A stretch of 64,000 bases of DNA. Origin: an uncultured Lachnospiraceae bacterium (lineage in GTDB: Bacteria > Bacillota > Clostridia > Lachnospirales > Lachnospiraceae). Shown in pieces: positions 17,054 through 25,719 of this stretch. The position numbers were made by a program, and so were the translations under genes. How positions within the stretch are numbered: the first letter of the stretch is position 1; each line of letters begins with the position of its first letter. The DNA is taken from the NCBI GenBank assembly GCA_910584915.1, contig CAJUDM010000011.1, positions 1 to 64,000 of the forward strand, written 5' to 3'. The notes under the pieces were generated by a model. The model was not told the DNA's origin, did not search any database, and saw only the letters and a list, made by a program, of their open reading frames with translations.

Positions 17054-18733
17054 TCATTCCGCAGGTGAATCCCCCGCCTCCGGCACATCTCCAGCCGCAT
17101 CGCCTTCTGCCCCCGGCATATCTCCGGCCGTATCGCCTTCCAGCCCCAGCACATTGTCAACTCTGTCTTTATATTTTACGCGATAGATCCGCATCAGAGA
17201 CTCATCGATACGGCTCTCCTCCAGCGAACCACTCTCCACCGCCTGCAGCAGCCCCGCATAGGCATCCTTAAAATCCTCCGGCATATAGATCATATCAACT
17301 CCCGCTTTCAGAGCTTTCTCCGCTGCATCCGCAGATGTATAATAATCCTTGATCGCCGTCTCATCCAATGCCCCGGTAATGATGATTCCATCATATCCCA
17401 ACTCGTTCCGAAGCATTCCAACCACCGACGAAGAAAGACAGCAGGGCGTATTATCGCCGCCGGTCAGCCCTGGAGCCGATATTGTTCCCACCATGACAAA
17501 TTCACTGCCCGCCGCAATCGCAGACTGGTATGCCGGAAATTCCGCCCCTGTCATATCCGCCTGGCTCCGCTCTGTATCCGCCATTCCATCCGCTGTGGAT
17601 TTCGTCACGGCGCCCAGCCCCGGGAAAGTTTTCACACAGGCGCTGACACCCATCTCAGTCAGTCCGCTCACATATGCCGCCGCCATCTCGCCCACCTGCG
17701 CCGGATCTGACCCGAAACTTCTGTTGCCAAGGACACTGTCCTCCAGTACTTTCACATCCGCCACCGGTGCCAGATTCAGATTGAAGCCATACTCTGCAAG
17801 GTAAGCGCCTATATTGCTTCCCGCCTCATGTGCGCCATCCGTACCACTCACCGACGCCATATCCGGGACTTCCGTCACGGAAAGCTTGGAAGCCACCGCG
17901 GAATTTTCACCGCCCTCTTCATTTACCGCCAGAAACAATGTCTGATCGATCAGTGCAGTATTAGCCAGAAGTTCCTTCAGCTGATCCCCCCCTGTAATAT
18001 TCCTCTCCGTATAAACAAGGCCTCCAACCTTATATTCGTTCAGCGCGGCTTTAGTAGTATCTCCCGCCTTCGTCACACTGTCCACACCCGTAAGCTGTTC
18101 CGGCGTCACCATGAACAGTGCTGCCACCTTATCCTCCAGAGGCATTTCCGCAATCCTTGCCGCCACGATCTCATCCAAAGGACTCATAGCCGGTTCCTCA
18201 GGCTGAAATTCTTCCGGCGTCCCCTCAAGATCTACAACCGGTTCCTCATCCTGCTCGAGCGCGGCAAGCTGCTCCTCCTGCTCTTTCGCTTGTTTATCCG
18301 CCTGAAATTTCTGCAGTATTTTTCTGCCTCCCAAAAAACTGCCGCCAATAGCACCCGCTATCAATATTGCTATTACCGCATACGCGAGAATCTGATTCCT
18401 GATCCTTCTGGCACGCCGTCTGGCACGCTTGGCGCTTTCACTATTCCTCCTTCGATCGTCTTCTTCATCTATATCCTCTTCATCTTCATCTATATCCCCT
18501 TCATCTTCGTCTTCCTCATCTTCGTACTCCTCATCTTCATCTTCATACTCTTCGTCTTCTTCATCTTCGTCTACTTCATCTTCTTCATCTTCGTCCTCTT
18601 CATATTCTTCATCTTCGTCTTCTTCATCTTCATCGTCGTCATATTCATCATCATATTCGTCATCCATTGCAAAGAAGCGTTTTCTCTTATACTCTTTTTC
18701 CGATCTTTTGTTTTTTCCTCTGTTTTTCTTCAT
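17054..18733 (-). CDS. Membrane-anchored GH3-like protein with acidic N-terminal tract, probably catalytically inactive
   Basis: The 559-residue protein begins with a short basic stretch, then a run of almost pure Asp/Glu/Tyr (about residues 24-92), a basic patch, and one membrane helix (about 113-135). An extracytoplasmic domain related to GH3 beta-N-acetylhexosaminidases (NagZ) follows. Fold landmarks are clear: LAPVADV, LGNRSFGSDP and FPGLGAVT. The functional residues are not. The substrate-binding DQEGG is NEEGG, KHFPG is KTFPG, the Asp-x-His dyad after it is replaced (KSTADG), and the nucleophile region SDDL is TGAL. It may bind peptidoglycan or act as a scaffold. The acidic tract is encoded by repetitive triplets and is prone to length change. 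Confidence 0.8.
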   Translation of the reverse strand: MKKNRGKNKRSEKEYKRKRFFAMDDEYDDEYDDDEDEEDEDEEYEEDEDEEDEVDEDEEDEEYEDEDEEYEDEEDEDEGDIDEDEEDIDEEDDRRRNSESAKRARRRARRIRNQILAYAVIAILIAGAIGGSFLGGRKILQKFQADKQAKEQEEQLAALEQDEEPVVDLEGTPEEFQPEEPAMSPLDEIVAARIAEMPLEDKVAALFMVTPEQLTGVDSVTKAGDTTKAALNEYKVGGLVYTERNITGGDQLKELLANTALIDQTLFLAVNEEGGENSAVASKLSVTEVPDMASVSGTDGAHEAGSNIGAYLAEYGFNLNLAPVADVKVLEDSVLGNRSFGSDPAQVGEMAAAYVSGLTEMGVSACVKTFPGLGAVTKSTADGMADTERSQADMTGAEFPAYQSAIAAGSEFVMVGTISAPGLTGGDNTPCCLSSSVVGMLRNELGYDGIIITGALDETAIKDYYTSADAAEKALKAGVDMIYMPEDFKDAYAGLLQAVESGSLEESRIDESLMRIYRVKYKDRVDNVLGLEGDTAGDMPGAEGDAAGDVPEAGDSPAE

Positions 18734-18883
18734 AACATCCTCATGTTTCCTTCTTTACTCTTCAGAATGCATTCTTCCAAAAACCGCATTCCTTCCGTAG
18801 CACATCAGTATCTATTCACCAAAATATCATCCGGCATTATTGATTGTACCACAAAAAGCTGTTCATAAAAAGAGAAATTACTA

Positions 18884-18922
18884 AAAAGAGGGTATCAATC
18901 TTTTCGATCAATACCCTCTTTT
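18884..18922 (-). terminator. Strong intrinsic terminator ending the AT-rich intergenic transcript
   Basis: Two perfect 12-bp arms (18884-18895, AAAAGAGGGTAT, with 18911-18922) surround a 15-base loop. The minus strand then runs into CTCTTTTTAG. No large gene ends here on the minus strand; the transcript it would end is the promoter-driven repeat array at 18.9-19.76 kb. Confidence 0.8.
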
Positions 18923-19755
18923 AAACTATGCTGTCCAATGGTTTAACCTCCGTTTTTCATTTTTTTAATTATCCCTCTCTGTCAGCCTGTCTGCTGATCT
19001 TCTTATCGGATAATATATATGAAATTTTTTACTTCCGCTTCCTTTCCATTCTCTCTGCTTTGTACCTTCGTACTGTAACGCTTCTATTCTTTATTACACT
19101 TTACTCTTTCTTTTCCGTTACTCTTTCAGATGTACTTGTCCGCTTCAGTCTTTCCTTTGCTCCATATTCTTTTACAGATTACGGAACTGATTTTATGTTT
19201 TAGGTGGCCCGTACCTCCTTTGCTTAGATTTCATGATATATATTTTATCGGTATTCACCGCTGTACCATTAATTCTGAATTACCTTCCGATCTCTCTTCC
19301 GGCTTTGTCGTATTCTCCTATCCTTATATTTCGATTTCGATCTTCCCCACTTATTTTCTGTTTCTGCAGACCTGCCAAACATTCGCCTGACACATCTTTC
19401 TGATCCAATTTTTTAAGTTTTCTGGTTTGTACCGTCTTCTCTATATTCTGATTTCGAATTTTAATTTAATGGCCCATTGGTCTATACCACCTTATCATGT
19501 TTTATTTTATTCTTACTTTCTTTAATCCGGGATCTGAACTTTACCTGTCCATTGGTCCTTACCCCTCTCTCTCGATCTTCTGAATTTCTGAACTGCTGAA
19601 CTTTTTATCTGTCCACCGGTTCCTATCTCTTTTTTCTTAAGCCTTCCTTCTACCTGTCCATTGGTTTATACCACCTTTGCATTAGTATCATTCCGGTTTA
19701 AACTTACCTTTTCATTGGACCGTACCACCTTTTCATTTTTCTTTTCTCTGTTTAT
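18884..19755 (-). ncRNA. Candidate 0.87-kb purine-rich transcript carrying an array of SD plus three-codon reading frames
   Basis: The region lacks any convincing long gene but has a full transcription unit on the minus strand: consensus promoter, then repeats, then terminator. The repeat is AGGTGG, 9 bases including ACCA, a start codon, two codons and a stop. Complete copies start at 19715 (Met-Lys-Arg), 19661 (Met-Asp-Arg), 19616 (GTG, Met-Asp-Arg), 19552 (Met-Asp-Arg) and 19477 (Met-Gly-His). The last, at 18938 (TTG), encodes Met-Asp-Ser-Ile-Val. Copies with no start codon lie near 19202-19219 and 19404-19435. Between SD and start, several copies can form a TGGT/ACCA hairpin. Function is unknown: it could capture ribosomes, act as a regulatory RNA that sequesters a protein, or be decayed repeats. 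Confidence 0.5.
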
Positions 19756-19761
19756 GTTTTC

Positions 19762-19789
19762 ATTATATCACCTAAATTTTAATTGTCAA
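19762..19789 (-). promoter_or_regulatory. Consensus promoter of the mini-ORF array
   Basis: Perfect TTGACA (19784-19789) and perfect TATAAT (19762-19767) with a 16-bp spacer on the minus strand. It is the closest match to the sigma-A consensus in the window, and it does not lead into any ordinary gene. Confidence 0.85.
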
Positions 19790-20081
19790 TACATTTTTTG
19801 CAAATTCTTCAAATTTTTTTATATTTTCTTTTTTGTGATATATGATTTTGAATTTTCAGAATATTCATACAATTTTTCAGTCATTTTCGCTTCCTTATCA
19901 TAAAATCAGACAGGCATCTTCCCGCCTCCTCTACAGCTTTACTTTTCCGGGATCTGCAAAAACATATCCTAAACAGGCCCTTAATTCCGGATGACATATA
20001 AACGGGCTTTGTATATCTTTTCATCCTCTTGCTTTCCCCGGGGATATGTACTACACTGAAAAGAAAAAGGAGGAGATCATC

Positions 20082-20717
20082 ATGAATAATTTACAAGCAG
20101 CTTTCAGCGCTGCTGTCCCCGGCATCATCAAAAATCTGAAAACCCGGAATATCGATGCCTTCTATTATGAAAATTCCAAAATAATGGTAGAAGATATTCT
20201 GACAAAGATTCCCGCCGGCAGTTCCATCACCTGGGGGGGATCGGAATCGGTTGTGGAGTGCGGGCTTATGGCCGCACTCCACAACGGCTCCTATACACTT
20301 TTGGACCGCGCCGCTGCAAAAACGCCGGAAGAAAGGCGGGAGTTTTACGGCAAGGCCGTTATGGCTGACGTCTTCCTCATGAGTACCAACGCTATTACAT
20401 ACAGCGGCGAACTGATTAATATCGATGGCAACGGCAATCGGCTTGCCTGCCTGATGCAGGGACCTAAGGAGGTCTTCATCATTGTCGGCATGAACAAATT
20501 TGTCGGTTCCATCGAAGAGGGCATTCACAGAATTGAAAATATTGCGGCACCCGCCAATGTGCAACGCCTGCATAAAGACACTCCCTGCAACGCGCTTGGC
20601 AGATGTGCGCACTGTTTCTCTCCCGAGAGCATCTGCAGCCATACTGTGATCACCCGCCGTTGCAGCCAGCCCGGCAGGATCAAACTGTTTATCGTACCGG
20701 AAACTCTCGGATACTGA
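20082..20717 (+). CDS. LUD domain protein (LutC/YkgG-like)
   Basis: A 211-residue cytoplasmic protein of the LUD (DUF162) family. The region SSITWGGSESVVECGL followed by a downstream nucleotide-binding-like segment and VGMNKFVGSIEEGIHRI is typical. Relatives include subunits of lactate oxidation complexes, but this one stands alone without LutA or LutB neighbours. A C-terminal cysteine cluster (CNALGRCAHCFSPESIC) suggests a metal or Fe-S site. I chose ATG 20082 with AAGGAGG in front; an earlier ATG at 20046 has none. A terminator follows. Confidence 0.85.
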   Translation: MNNLQAAFSAAVPGIIKNLKTRNIDAFYYENSKIMVEDILTKIPAGSSITWGGSESVVECGLMAALHNGSYTLLDRAAAKTPEERREFYGKAVMADVFLMSTNAITYSGELINIDGNGNRLACLMQGPKEVFIIVGMNKFVGSIEEGIHRIENIAAPANVQRLHKDTPCNALGRCAHCFSPESICSHTVITRRCSQPGRIKLFIVPETLGY

Positions 20718-20806
20718 TCTCCTGCCGCAGGACAGACGGTATGTGTGAAGGTACATACTGTCTGTATGCCTTTTGCAGGCAACCTGTCCTCAAACAGATA
20801 CACGCT

Positions 20807-20847
20807 AAAAGGACCACCCCGCATCAATCGCGGAATGGTCCTTTTTT
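20807..20847. terminator. Bidirectional terminator between LUD and chemoreceptor genes
   Basis: Ten-base arms AAAAGGACCA (20807-20816) and TGGTCCTTTT (20836-20845), with an inner CCGC/GCGG extension, followed by Ts on the plus strand and on the minus strand by a weaker T-run. It separates two convergent genes. Confidence 0.8.
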
Positions 20848-20872
20848 ATACTGTCAAACAGCTTCGCTGTTA

Positions 20873-22576
20873 TCAGTTCTCTTTTAATGTAAACTGCTTC
20901 TCAAGATTGGTCATTGTCTCTGCCTGAGCAAGCATTTCCTCGCTGGTAGCGGAAAGTTCCTGAGCCGCAGCGGAGTTGGACTGTACGATCTCGGATATCT
21001 GATTAATGCCTATCTCTACCTGTCCCATAGATTCAGCCTGCTCGGAAGATATCTGAGCCAATCCGGAAACCGTGCCCGCGATCTGGTTTACGCCTTCTAC
21101 AACTTCCGCAATAGAGCCTGCCGCATGGCCTGCCACATTATTGCCATCTTCAATCTCCTGCAGAATACCCTCGATCAGACGACGGGTATCCACTGCAGAC
21201 TTACCACTCTGGTCTGCGAGTTTACCAATCTGGTCAGCCACAACCGCAAAGCCCTTGCCGGCTTCGCCTGCCCTTGCCGCCTCGATGGAAGCATTCAGGG
21301 ACAGCAGGTTTGTCTGGCTTGCAATATCCTCGATCTCGGAAATGATATTGCCAATCTGCTGGGATGTCTCATTGATACGTCCCATAACATCCATAAGCCT
21401 TTCCATCTCGCCCCGGCTCGCATCCGCTTTCTCAGAATACTGCTGAGCCTGCTCATAAGACTCTTTCGTCTTTTCTGCCGTATGATTTACCGCCTCGCTG
21501 ATATTGGCGATCGTAGCCTGCAGTTCTTCCACTGCGCCCGCCTGATCCGTAGCGCCTTCCGCCAGGGACTGCGCTGCTTCTGCAAGCCCGCTCGCACCTA
21601 CAGATACCTGCTCGGATACGTCTCTGATGCTATGTAAAGCTTCATTCATCTTGTTGATAGTGTTATCCATGCCCATTGCGATAGCTGTCAGGTCGCCGAT
21701 GAACATTTCAGGATACTGGGATGTTGCTGTCCAGTCGCCGTCAGCAAGTTTCACCAGAGCCTGCTTCAGATCCTGGATAACGCCGCACAGCACACGGCTC
21801 ATCTCTCTGCCGGATTTCATCATATCGCCGACTTCATCCGGGCGGTCATATACAGGGAAGTCACTCTCCAGGTCACCTTTGGAAAATTTATCAAATCTGT
21901 CCGACAACTCCATAAGGGGCTTCGCAATCCCTGTTGCAACCTTGGTTCCAAGGCTCATCGCGATAAAAATACCGATCACGACCAGCACAACGATCGCAGC
22001 AACGACCACATATACCACGATCCCCAGCGTATTGCTCAGGGCCGTCCCGGTATTTGTCTTGGAGTCCATGATCGCCTCCATATAGCCGTACGCCTCCTGA
22101 TAGGCCGGTCCCATCTCCGAAATGGCTTTCTCCTGAGCTGCAAGGCTCTGCTCCAGATCTCCGCCTCCCGCCATTTCCTGTACTTCTTTTTCAATAGCAA
22201 AATACTTGTCTACAGCTGTCTCAAGCTGGGCATAACTCTTTTTCGCATCCTCCGATACCAGCCCTGCCTCAACCCCTGCCATAGCCTCCTCAAATTCCAC
22301 TTTGACATTCTGGTAGTCGGCGTAGATCTCGCGGATCACATCCGGATCATCGTAACCGATGATCGCCCGGGTATCGCTTCGCAGATTTGCGAACTCCGTC
22401 ATCATCTTTCCGACATCCCCCTGGGCAAACCCGTAATTTACCAGCGCACTGGCATACTGGCGTCCCATGATAAACGACGCGATCGCAGCAATGATGCCGG
22501 CAGTACTCAACAGCACAGCCACGATCAGAAAGCTCGTGGTCAGCCGTTTTTGAATCTTCATATTTGCTAAATTCAT
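20873..22576 (-). CDS. Methyl-accepting chemotaxis protein
   Basis: A 567-residue membrane chemoreceptor. Membrane segments lie near residues 12-34 and 188-210, with a four-helix-bundle type ligand domain between them and a HAMP domain after. The conserved signalling hairpin reads EIEDIASQTNLLSLNASIEAARAGE-like, near residues 410-435; a second characteristic segment is GKGFAVVADQIGKLADQS. It passes ligand signals to a CheA/CheW complex. No other chemotaxis gene is nearby. The start at 22576 has GAGGGAG 8 bases ahead. Confidence 0.95.
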   Translation of the reverse strand: MNLANMKIQKRLTTSFLIVAVLLSTAGIIAAIASFIMGRQYASALVNYGFAQGDVGKMMTEFANLRSDTRAIIGYDDPDVIREIYADYQNVKVEFEEAMAGVEAGLVSEDAKKSYAQLETAVDKYFAIEKEVQEMAGGGDLEQSLAAQEKAISEMGPAYQEAYGYMEAIMDSKTNTGTALSNTLGIVVYVVVAAIVVLVVIGIFIAMSLGTKVATGIAKPLMELSDRFDKFSKGDLESDFPVYDRPDEVGDMMKSGREMSRVLCGVIQDLKQALVKLADGDWTATSQYPEMFIGDLTAIAMGMDNTINKMNEALHSIRDVSEQVSVGASGLAEAAQSLAEGATDQAGAVEELQATIANISEAVNHTAEKTKESYEQAQQYSEKADASRGEMERLMDVMGRINETSQQIGNIISEIEDIASQTNLLSLNASIEAARAGEAGKGFAVVADQIGKLADQSGKSAVDTRRLIEGILQEIEDGNNVAGHAAGSIAEVVEGVNQIAGTVSGLAQISSEQAESMGQVEIGINQISEIVQSNSAAAQELSATSEEMLAQAETMTNLEKQFTLKEN

Positions 22577-22723
22577 GCTAAAACTCCCTCACTTTCGTAA
22601 AATTTGTCTATAACATTTAAACAATATTTTAGATCAAAAATATTGCGAAGTCAAGCAGTATCTTTAAAAGCGGCAGCCTATATTTTCCATTAAAATCACG
22701 CCAAAAAATCATAAAAATTTTTG

Positions 22724-22752
22724 TTGACAGAAAAATGTGAAAATGGTATTAT
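22724..22752 (+). promoter_or_regulatory. tRNA-Leu promoter
   Basis: TTGACA (22724-22729), 17-bp spacer and TATTAT (22747-22752), with the tRNA starting 38 bases further on. Confidence 0.85.
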
Positions 22753-22789
22753 GATAAACGTGGTTGGAAAACCGGGGTTTATATTATAT

Positions 22790-22873
22790 GCGGAAGTGCT
22801 GGAATTGGCAGACAGGCTAGACTAAGGATCTAGTGTTGGAAACGACGTGAGGGTTCAAGTCCCTTCTTCCGCA
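22790..22873 (+). tRNA. tRNA-Leu (anticodon AAG)
   Basis: This 84-nt tRNA has a long variable arm as expected for leucine. The acceptor arms GCGGAAG and CTTCCGC pair perfectly and the discriminator is A. The anticodon stem CTAGA/TCTAG encloses the loop CTAAGGA, giving AAG. The T arm contains GGTTCAAGTCC. CCA is not encoded. It has its own promoter and terminator. Confidence 0.95.
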
Positions 22874-22877
22874 GGTT

Positions 22878-22911
22878 CGGCTCTGCAGATATATTTTGCA
22901 GAGCCGTTTTT
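22878..22911 (+). terminator. tRNA-Leu terminator
   Basis: A perfect 10-bp stem (CGGCTCTGCA with TGCAGAGCCG) followed by TTTTT, beginning 5 bases after the tRNA. Confidence 0.9.
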
Positions 22912-22974
22912 ATGCGCCGCCCATGCAGAGAAATATGCCGCCGGAGCGGTACATGAGACGCGCGGCGGGCAAGG

Positions 22975-25719
22975 TTATTCCCCGCCCTCTTCTACCTCTT
23001 TGCGCAGTCTCTCCTCCATTCCCTCCAGCATATAAAGTTTACCCGGGGGCTGTCTGTCCAGATAATCCGCCCTGAGGTTTTGACTGTAGTAGTCAATCTC
23101 TTTTTTCAATTCTCTTGCCGACAGCAGGCGGCATCCCTGTCCTCTGATAATGATCTGCTCCAGCCCGTCCGAAGTGGCCACTGTGACATCATATTTTCTG
23201 CCGTTTTCATGGGAAAAACGCTCGATATACTGGTCCGCCGTCTCCGCCTCCTTTGTGTAGACCACATGGATATTATGGTAGTCGAACATCTCCGTATCAT
23301 GCCCCTTCACCCGGTAGGCGTCGAAGACCGCGATCACTTCGCATTGCCGCATTCCCTGGTAATTGCAGAGAATATCCAGAAGACGCCCTCTCGCACCATC
23401 GATGCTCACCTCCGAGAGTTCTTTCAGCTCATCCCAGGCAAAAATGATATTATAGCCGTCCACCAGCAGGTATTCTCTTCGTTCTCCCCCCGTCTTCCCC
23501 GCCTTCTTCCCTTTATCTGCGCCATACTCCAGCGTTTTTGCCGATCCCTCTTCCGGCGCGGTTCCTTTCCTTCGTGCCGTGCCGCTGCCGTCCTTTCTGT
23601 TTTTTCCTTTCGCATTCCATTTCCGGCCCGCCGCTCCGGGACGACTGTTGGCATGGGAGGCGCCCGCCAGGATCGCATCGATCTCCTCCGTACCGATAGC
23701 CATCTCCTCCCTGCTTTTTACTTCCCGTACTCTGATCCTTCTCTCCTGCGCCGCTTCCTGCCAGTCCTCTCTGCTCTCCACGTGCATGTAAGCCGGCGCC
23801 TCATACCAGGGCACCAGAAAACCTGCTCCGTGGGCACAGAACACAGACGATGACGGATTGCGGACATCCGCCTCCGGATCATAACCGATCCGTTCGATAA
23901 CCTCCTCCGCATTATGGCAGGGCGCATAGCCGCATGGCACACAGGTTAAATGCCCCTGTCCCTTCGTGTACGCTGTCACTTCCATCTGATAACCCTGCAG
24001 GCAGGCTGCCGGAGCCTGTCCCCGCAAAACAGCCGTCTCCCCGGATATTTCCGGCGCCGTTATCTTCCCATGCATCCGTTCCAGGTCCGTCATCGCCCGG
24101 CCTGCCATCTGCGCCGGAATCTCCAGCACAAACTCATAATAAGGTTCCAGCAATACCGACTGCGCCTGCATCAGCCCCTGCCGCACAGCCCGGTAAGCCG
24201 CCTGTCTGAAGTCTCCGCCCTCGGTATGTTTTACATGAGCCCGTCCTCCGGTCAGCGTGATTTTGATATCTGTTATGACCGATCCGGTCAACACCCCTCT
24301 GTGTTCCTTTTCCTCCAGATGAGTCAGCACCAGACGCTGCCAGTTTCTGCCCAGGATATCCTCGCTGCAGTCCAAAGCGGTCTGCACGCCGCTGCCCCGC
24401 TCTCCCGGCTCCAGAAGGAGCTGTACTTCCGCGTAGTGCCGCAGGGGCTCAAAATGCCCCACCCCTTCCACCGCATCCGCGATCGTCTCTCTATAGACAA
24501 TATTTCCCGGGCCGAAACCGACAGCAAGCCCAAACCGCTCTTTTATCACACCCTGCAGTATTTCCAGCTGCACCTGTCCCATCAGCTGCACCTGGATCTC
24601 CTGCAGCTTCTCCTCCCATAAAATATGGAGTTCCGGTTCCTCCTCCTCCAGCTGTTTAAGCTTTGGCAGGACGGCAGCCGCCTGCACATTCTCCGGCAGA
24701 CAGACCTGATAAGTCAACACCGGCTCCAACACAGGGCGAAAGTCTGCTCTTTCAGCCCCCAGCCCATCGCCGGCCCTCGTATATGACAGTCCTGTCACCG
24801 CATAGATCCCGCCTGCACAGGCGCTGTCATGGGTTTCATATTTCTCGCCGGAGTAGCTGCGTATCTGTGTCACCTTCTCCCGCCACACGGTCTCCTCCAC
24901 CGCCTCTGGAATACTTCCTTCCAGTTCATCCCGGACCCTCAGCGTTCCGCCCGTCACTTTCAGAAATGTCAGCCGGTTCCCCTGCCTGTCTCTGGATATT
25001 TTGTAGACTCTGGCGGCAAACGCCTCGTCTTTCCGGTAATCCGGCTCTTTGGCGTAAACCGCGAGCCCCCTGAGCAGCTCCTCCACCCCTTCCACCCGCA
25101 GTGCCGATCCAAAAAAACAGGGGAACAGCTTTCTCTCCGAGATGAGTCTGACAATACTGTCATGTTCAATGACGCCTGTCTCCAGAAACCGCTCCAGCAG
25201 GGTTTCCTCACAGACTGCTATATTCTCATAGAACTCCTCCGTTTTCTGACCGGAAAAGTCAACGATTCCATCCCCCAGTTTCTCCCGGCTTTCCGCAAGC
25301 AGCGCCTCCCTGTCTGCCCCCGGCTGATCCATTTTATTGTAAAAGATAAAAACAGGAATCCGGTATTTTTTCAAAAGCCTCCACAGTGTCTTCGTATGTC
25401 CCTGCACGCCGTCCGCCGCACTGATCAGCAGTACCGCACAGTCCAGCACCTGCAGGGTGCGCTCCGTCTCCGGAGAAAAATCCACATGCCCGGGCGTATC
25501 CAACAGGGTGATCTCCATATCTTTATATCGCAGAAGAGCCTGCTTCGAAAATATGGTGATCCCCCTTTTTCTCTCCAGTTCATCTGTATCCAGAAAAGCA
25601 TTCCGGTCATCCACCCTCCCCAGACTGCGGATCATGCCGCAGTGATAGAGGAGCCCTTCGGACAGCGTGGTCTTTCCGGCGTCCACATGGGCCAGGATGC
25701 CTGCTACCAGTTTTTTCAT
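22975..25719 (-). CDS. EF-G/TetM-like ribosomal GTPase fused to a Rae1/YacP-type NYN nuclease domain
   Basis: The 914-residue protein has two parts. The first 640 or so residues resemble tetracycline ribosomal-protection proteins: P-loop AHVDAGKTTLSE, DTPGHVDFS (G3), NKMDQ (G4), then EF-G-like domains. A low-complexity Lys/Gly/Ala linker follows. The last 170 residues match the NYN fold of YacP/Rae1, with YLLVDGYNII, VFDAYRVKG, YTKEAETADQYIE, ATSDGLEQ and SARELKKE. In Bacillus, Rae1 is reported to cleave mRNA in the ribosomal A site, while TetM-type GTPases bind the same site. The fusion may therefore be a ribosome-targeted mRNA nuclease; resistance to tetracycline should not be assumed. ATG 25719 overlaps the upstream stop as ATGA and has GGAGG in front. 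Confidence 0.88.
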   Translation of the reverse strand: MKKLVAGILAHVDAGKTTLSEGLLYHCGMIRSLGRVDDRNAFLDTDELERKRGITIFSKQALLRYKDMEITLLDTPGHVDFSPETERTLQVLDCAVLLISAADGVQGHTKTLWRLLKKYRIPVFIFYNKMDQPGADREALLAESREKLGDGIVDFSGQKTEEFYENIAVCEETLLERFLETGVIEHDSIVRLISERKLFPCFFGSALRVEGVEELLRGLAVYAKEPDYRKDEAFAARVYKISRDRQGNRLTFLKVTGGTLRVRDELEGSIPEAVEETVWREKVTQIRSYSGEKYETHDSACAGGIYAVTGLSYTRAGDGLGAERADFRPVLEPVLTYQVCLPENVQAAAVLPKLKQLEEEEPELHILWEEKLQEIQVQLMGQVQLEILQGVIKERFGLAVGFGPGNIVYRETIADAVEGVGHFEPLRHYAEVQLLLEPGERGSGVQTALDCSEDILGRNWQRLVLTHLEEKEHRGVLTGSVITDIKITLTGGRAHVKHTEGGDFRQAAYRAVRQGLMQAQSVLLEPYYEFVLEIPAQMAGRAMTDLERMHGKITAPEISGETAVLRGQAPAACLQGYQMEVTAYTKGQGHLTCVPCGYAPCHNAEEVIERIGYDPEADVRNPSSSVFCAHGAGFLVPWYEAPAYMHVESREDWQEAAQERRIRVREVKSREEMAIGTEEIDAILAGASHANSRPGAAGRKWNAKGKNRKDGSGTARRKGTAPEEGSAKTLEYGADKGKKAGKTGGERREYLLVDGYNIIFAWDELKELSEVSIDGARGRLLDILCNYQGMRQCEVIAVFDAYRVKGHDTEMFDYHNIHVVYTKEAETADQYIERFSHENGRKYDVTVATSDGLEQIIIRGQGCRLLSARELKKEIDYYSQNLRADYLDRQPPGKLYMLEGMEERLRKEVEEGGE

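Noticed and set aside
17828..18868. 346-codon plus-strand frame opposite the GH3-like gene
   Set aside because: The Phe/Ile-rich stretch is simply the complement of the Asp/Glu tract; the minus-strand gene has SD, membrane helix and fold motifs.
19466..19736. Resemblance of the GGTGGTAC repeat part to the T-box sequence GGGTGGNACCGCG
   Set aside because: The CCGCG part is missing, the motif recurs many times, and no specifier stem or downstream aminoacyl-tRNA or amino-acid gene is present.
18928..19903. Plus-strand open frames of 80-91 codons in the AT-rich region (18928-19203, 19130-19390, 19661-19903)
   Set aside because: They are hydrophobic only because the strand is T/C-rich, they overlap one another in different frames, and they lack ribosome-binding sites. 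The repeat signals all lie on the other strand.
22975..25719. Calling the GTPase a tetracycline-resistance determinant
   Set aside because: Family resemblance alone does not show resistance; the nuclease fusion and chromosomal setting point to another role.
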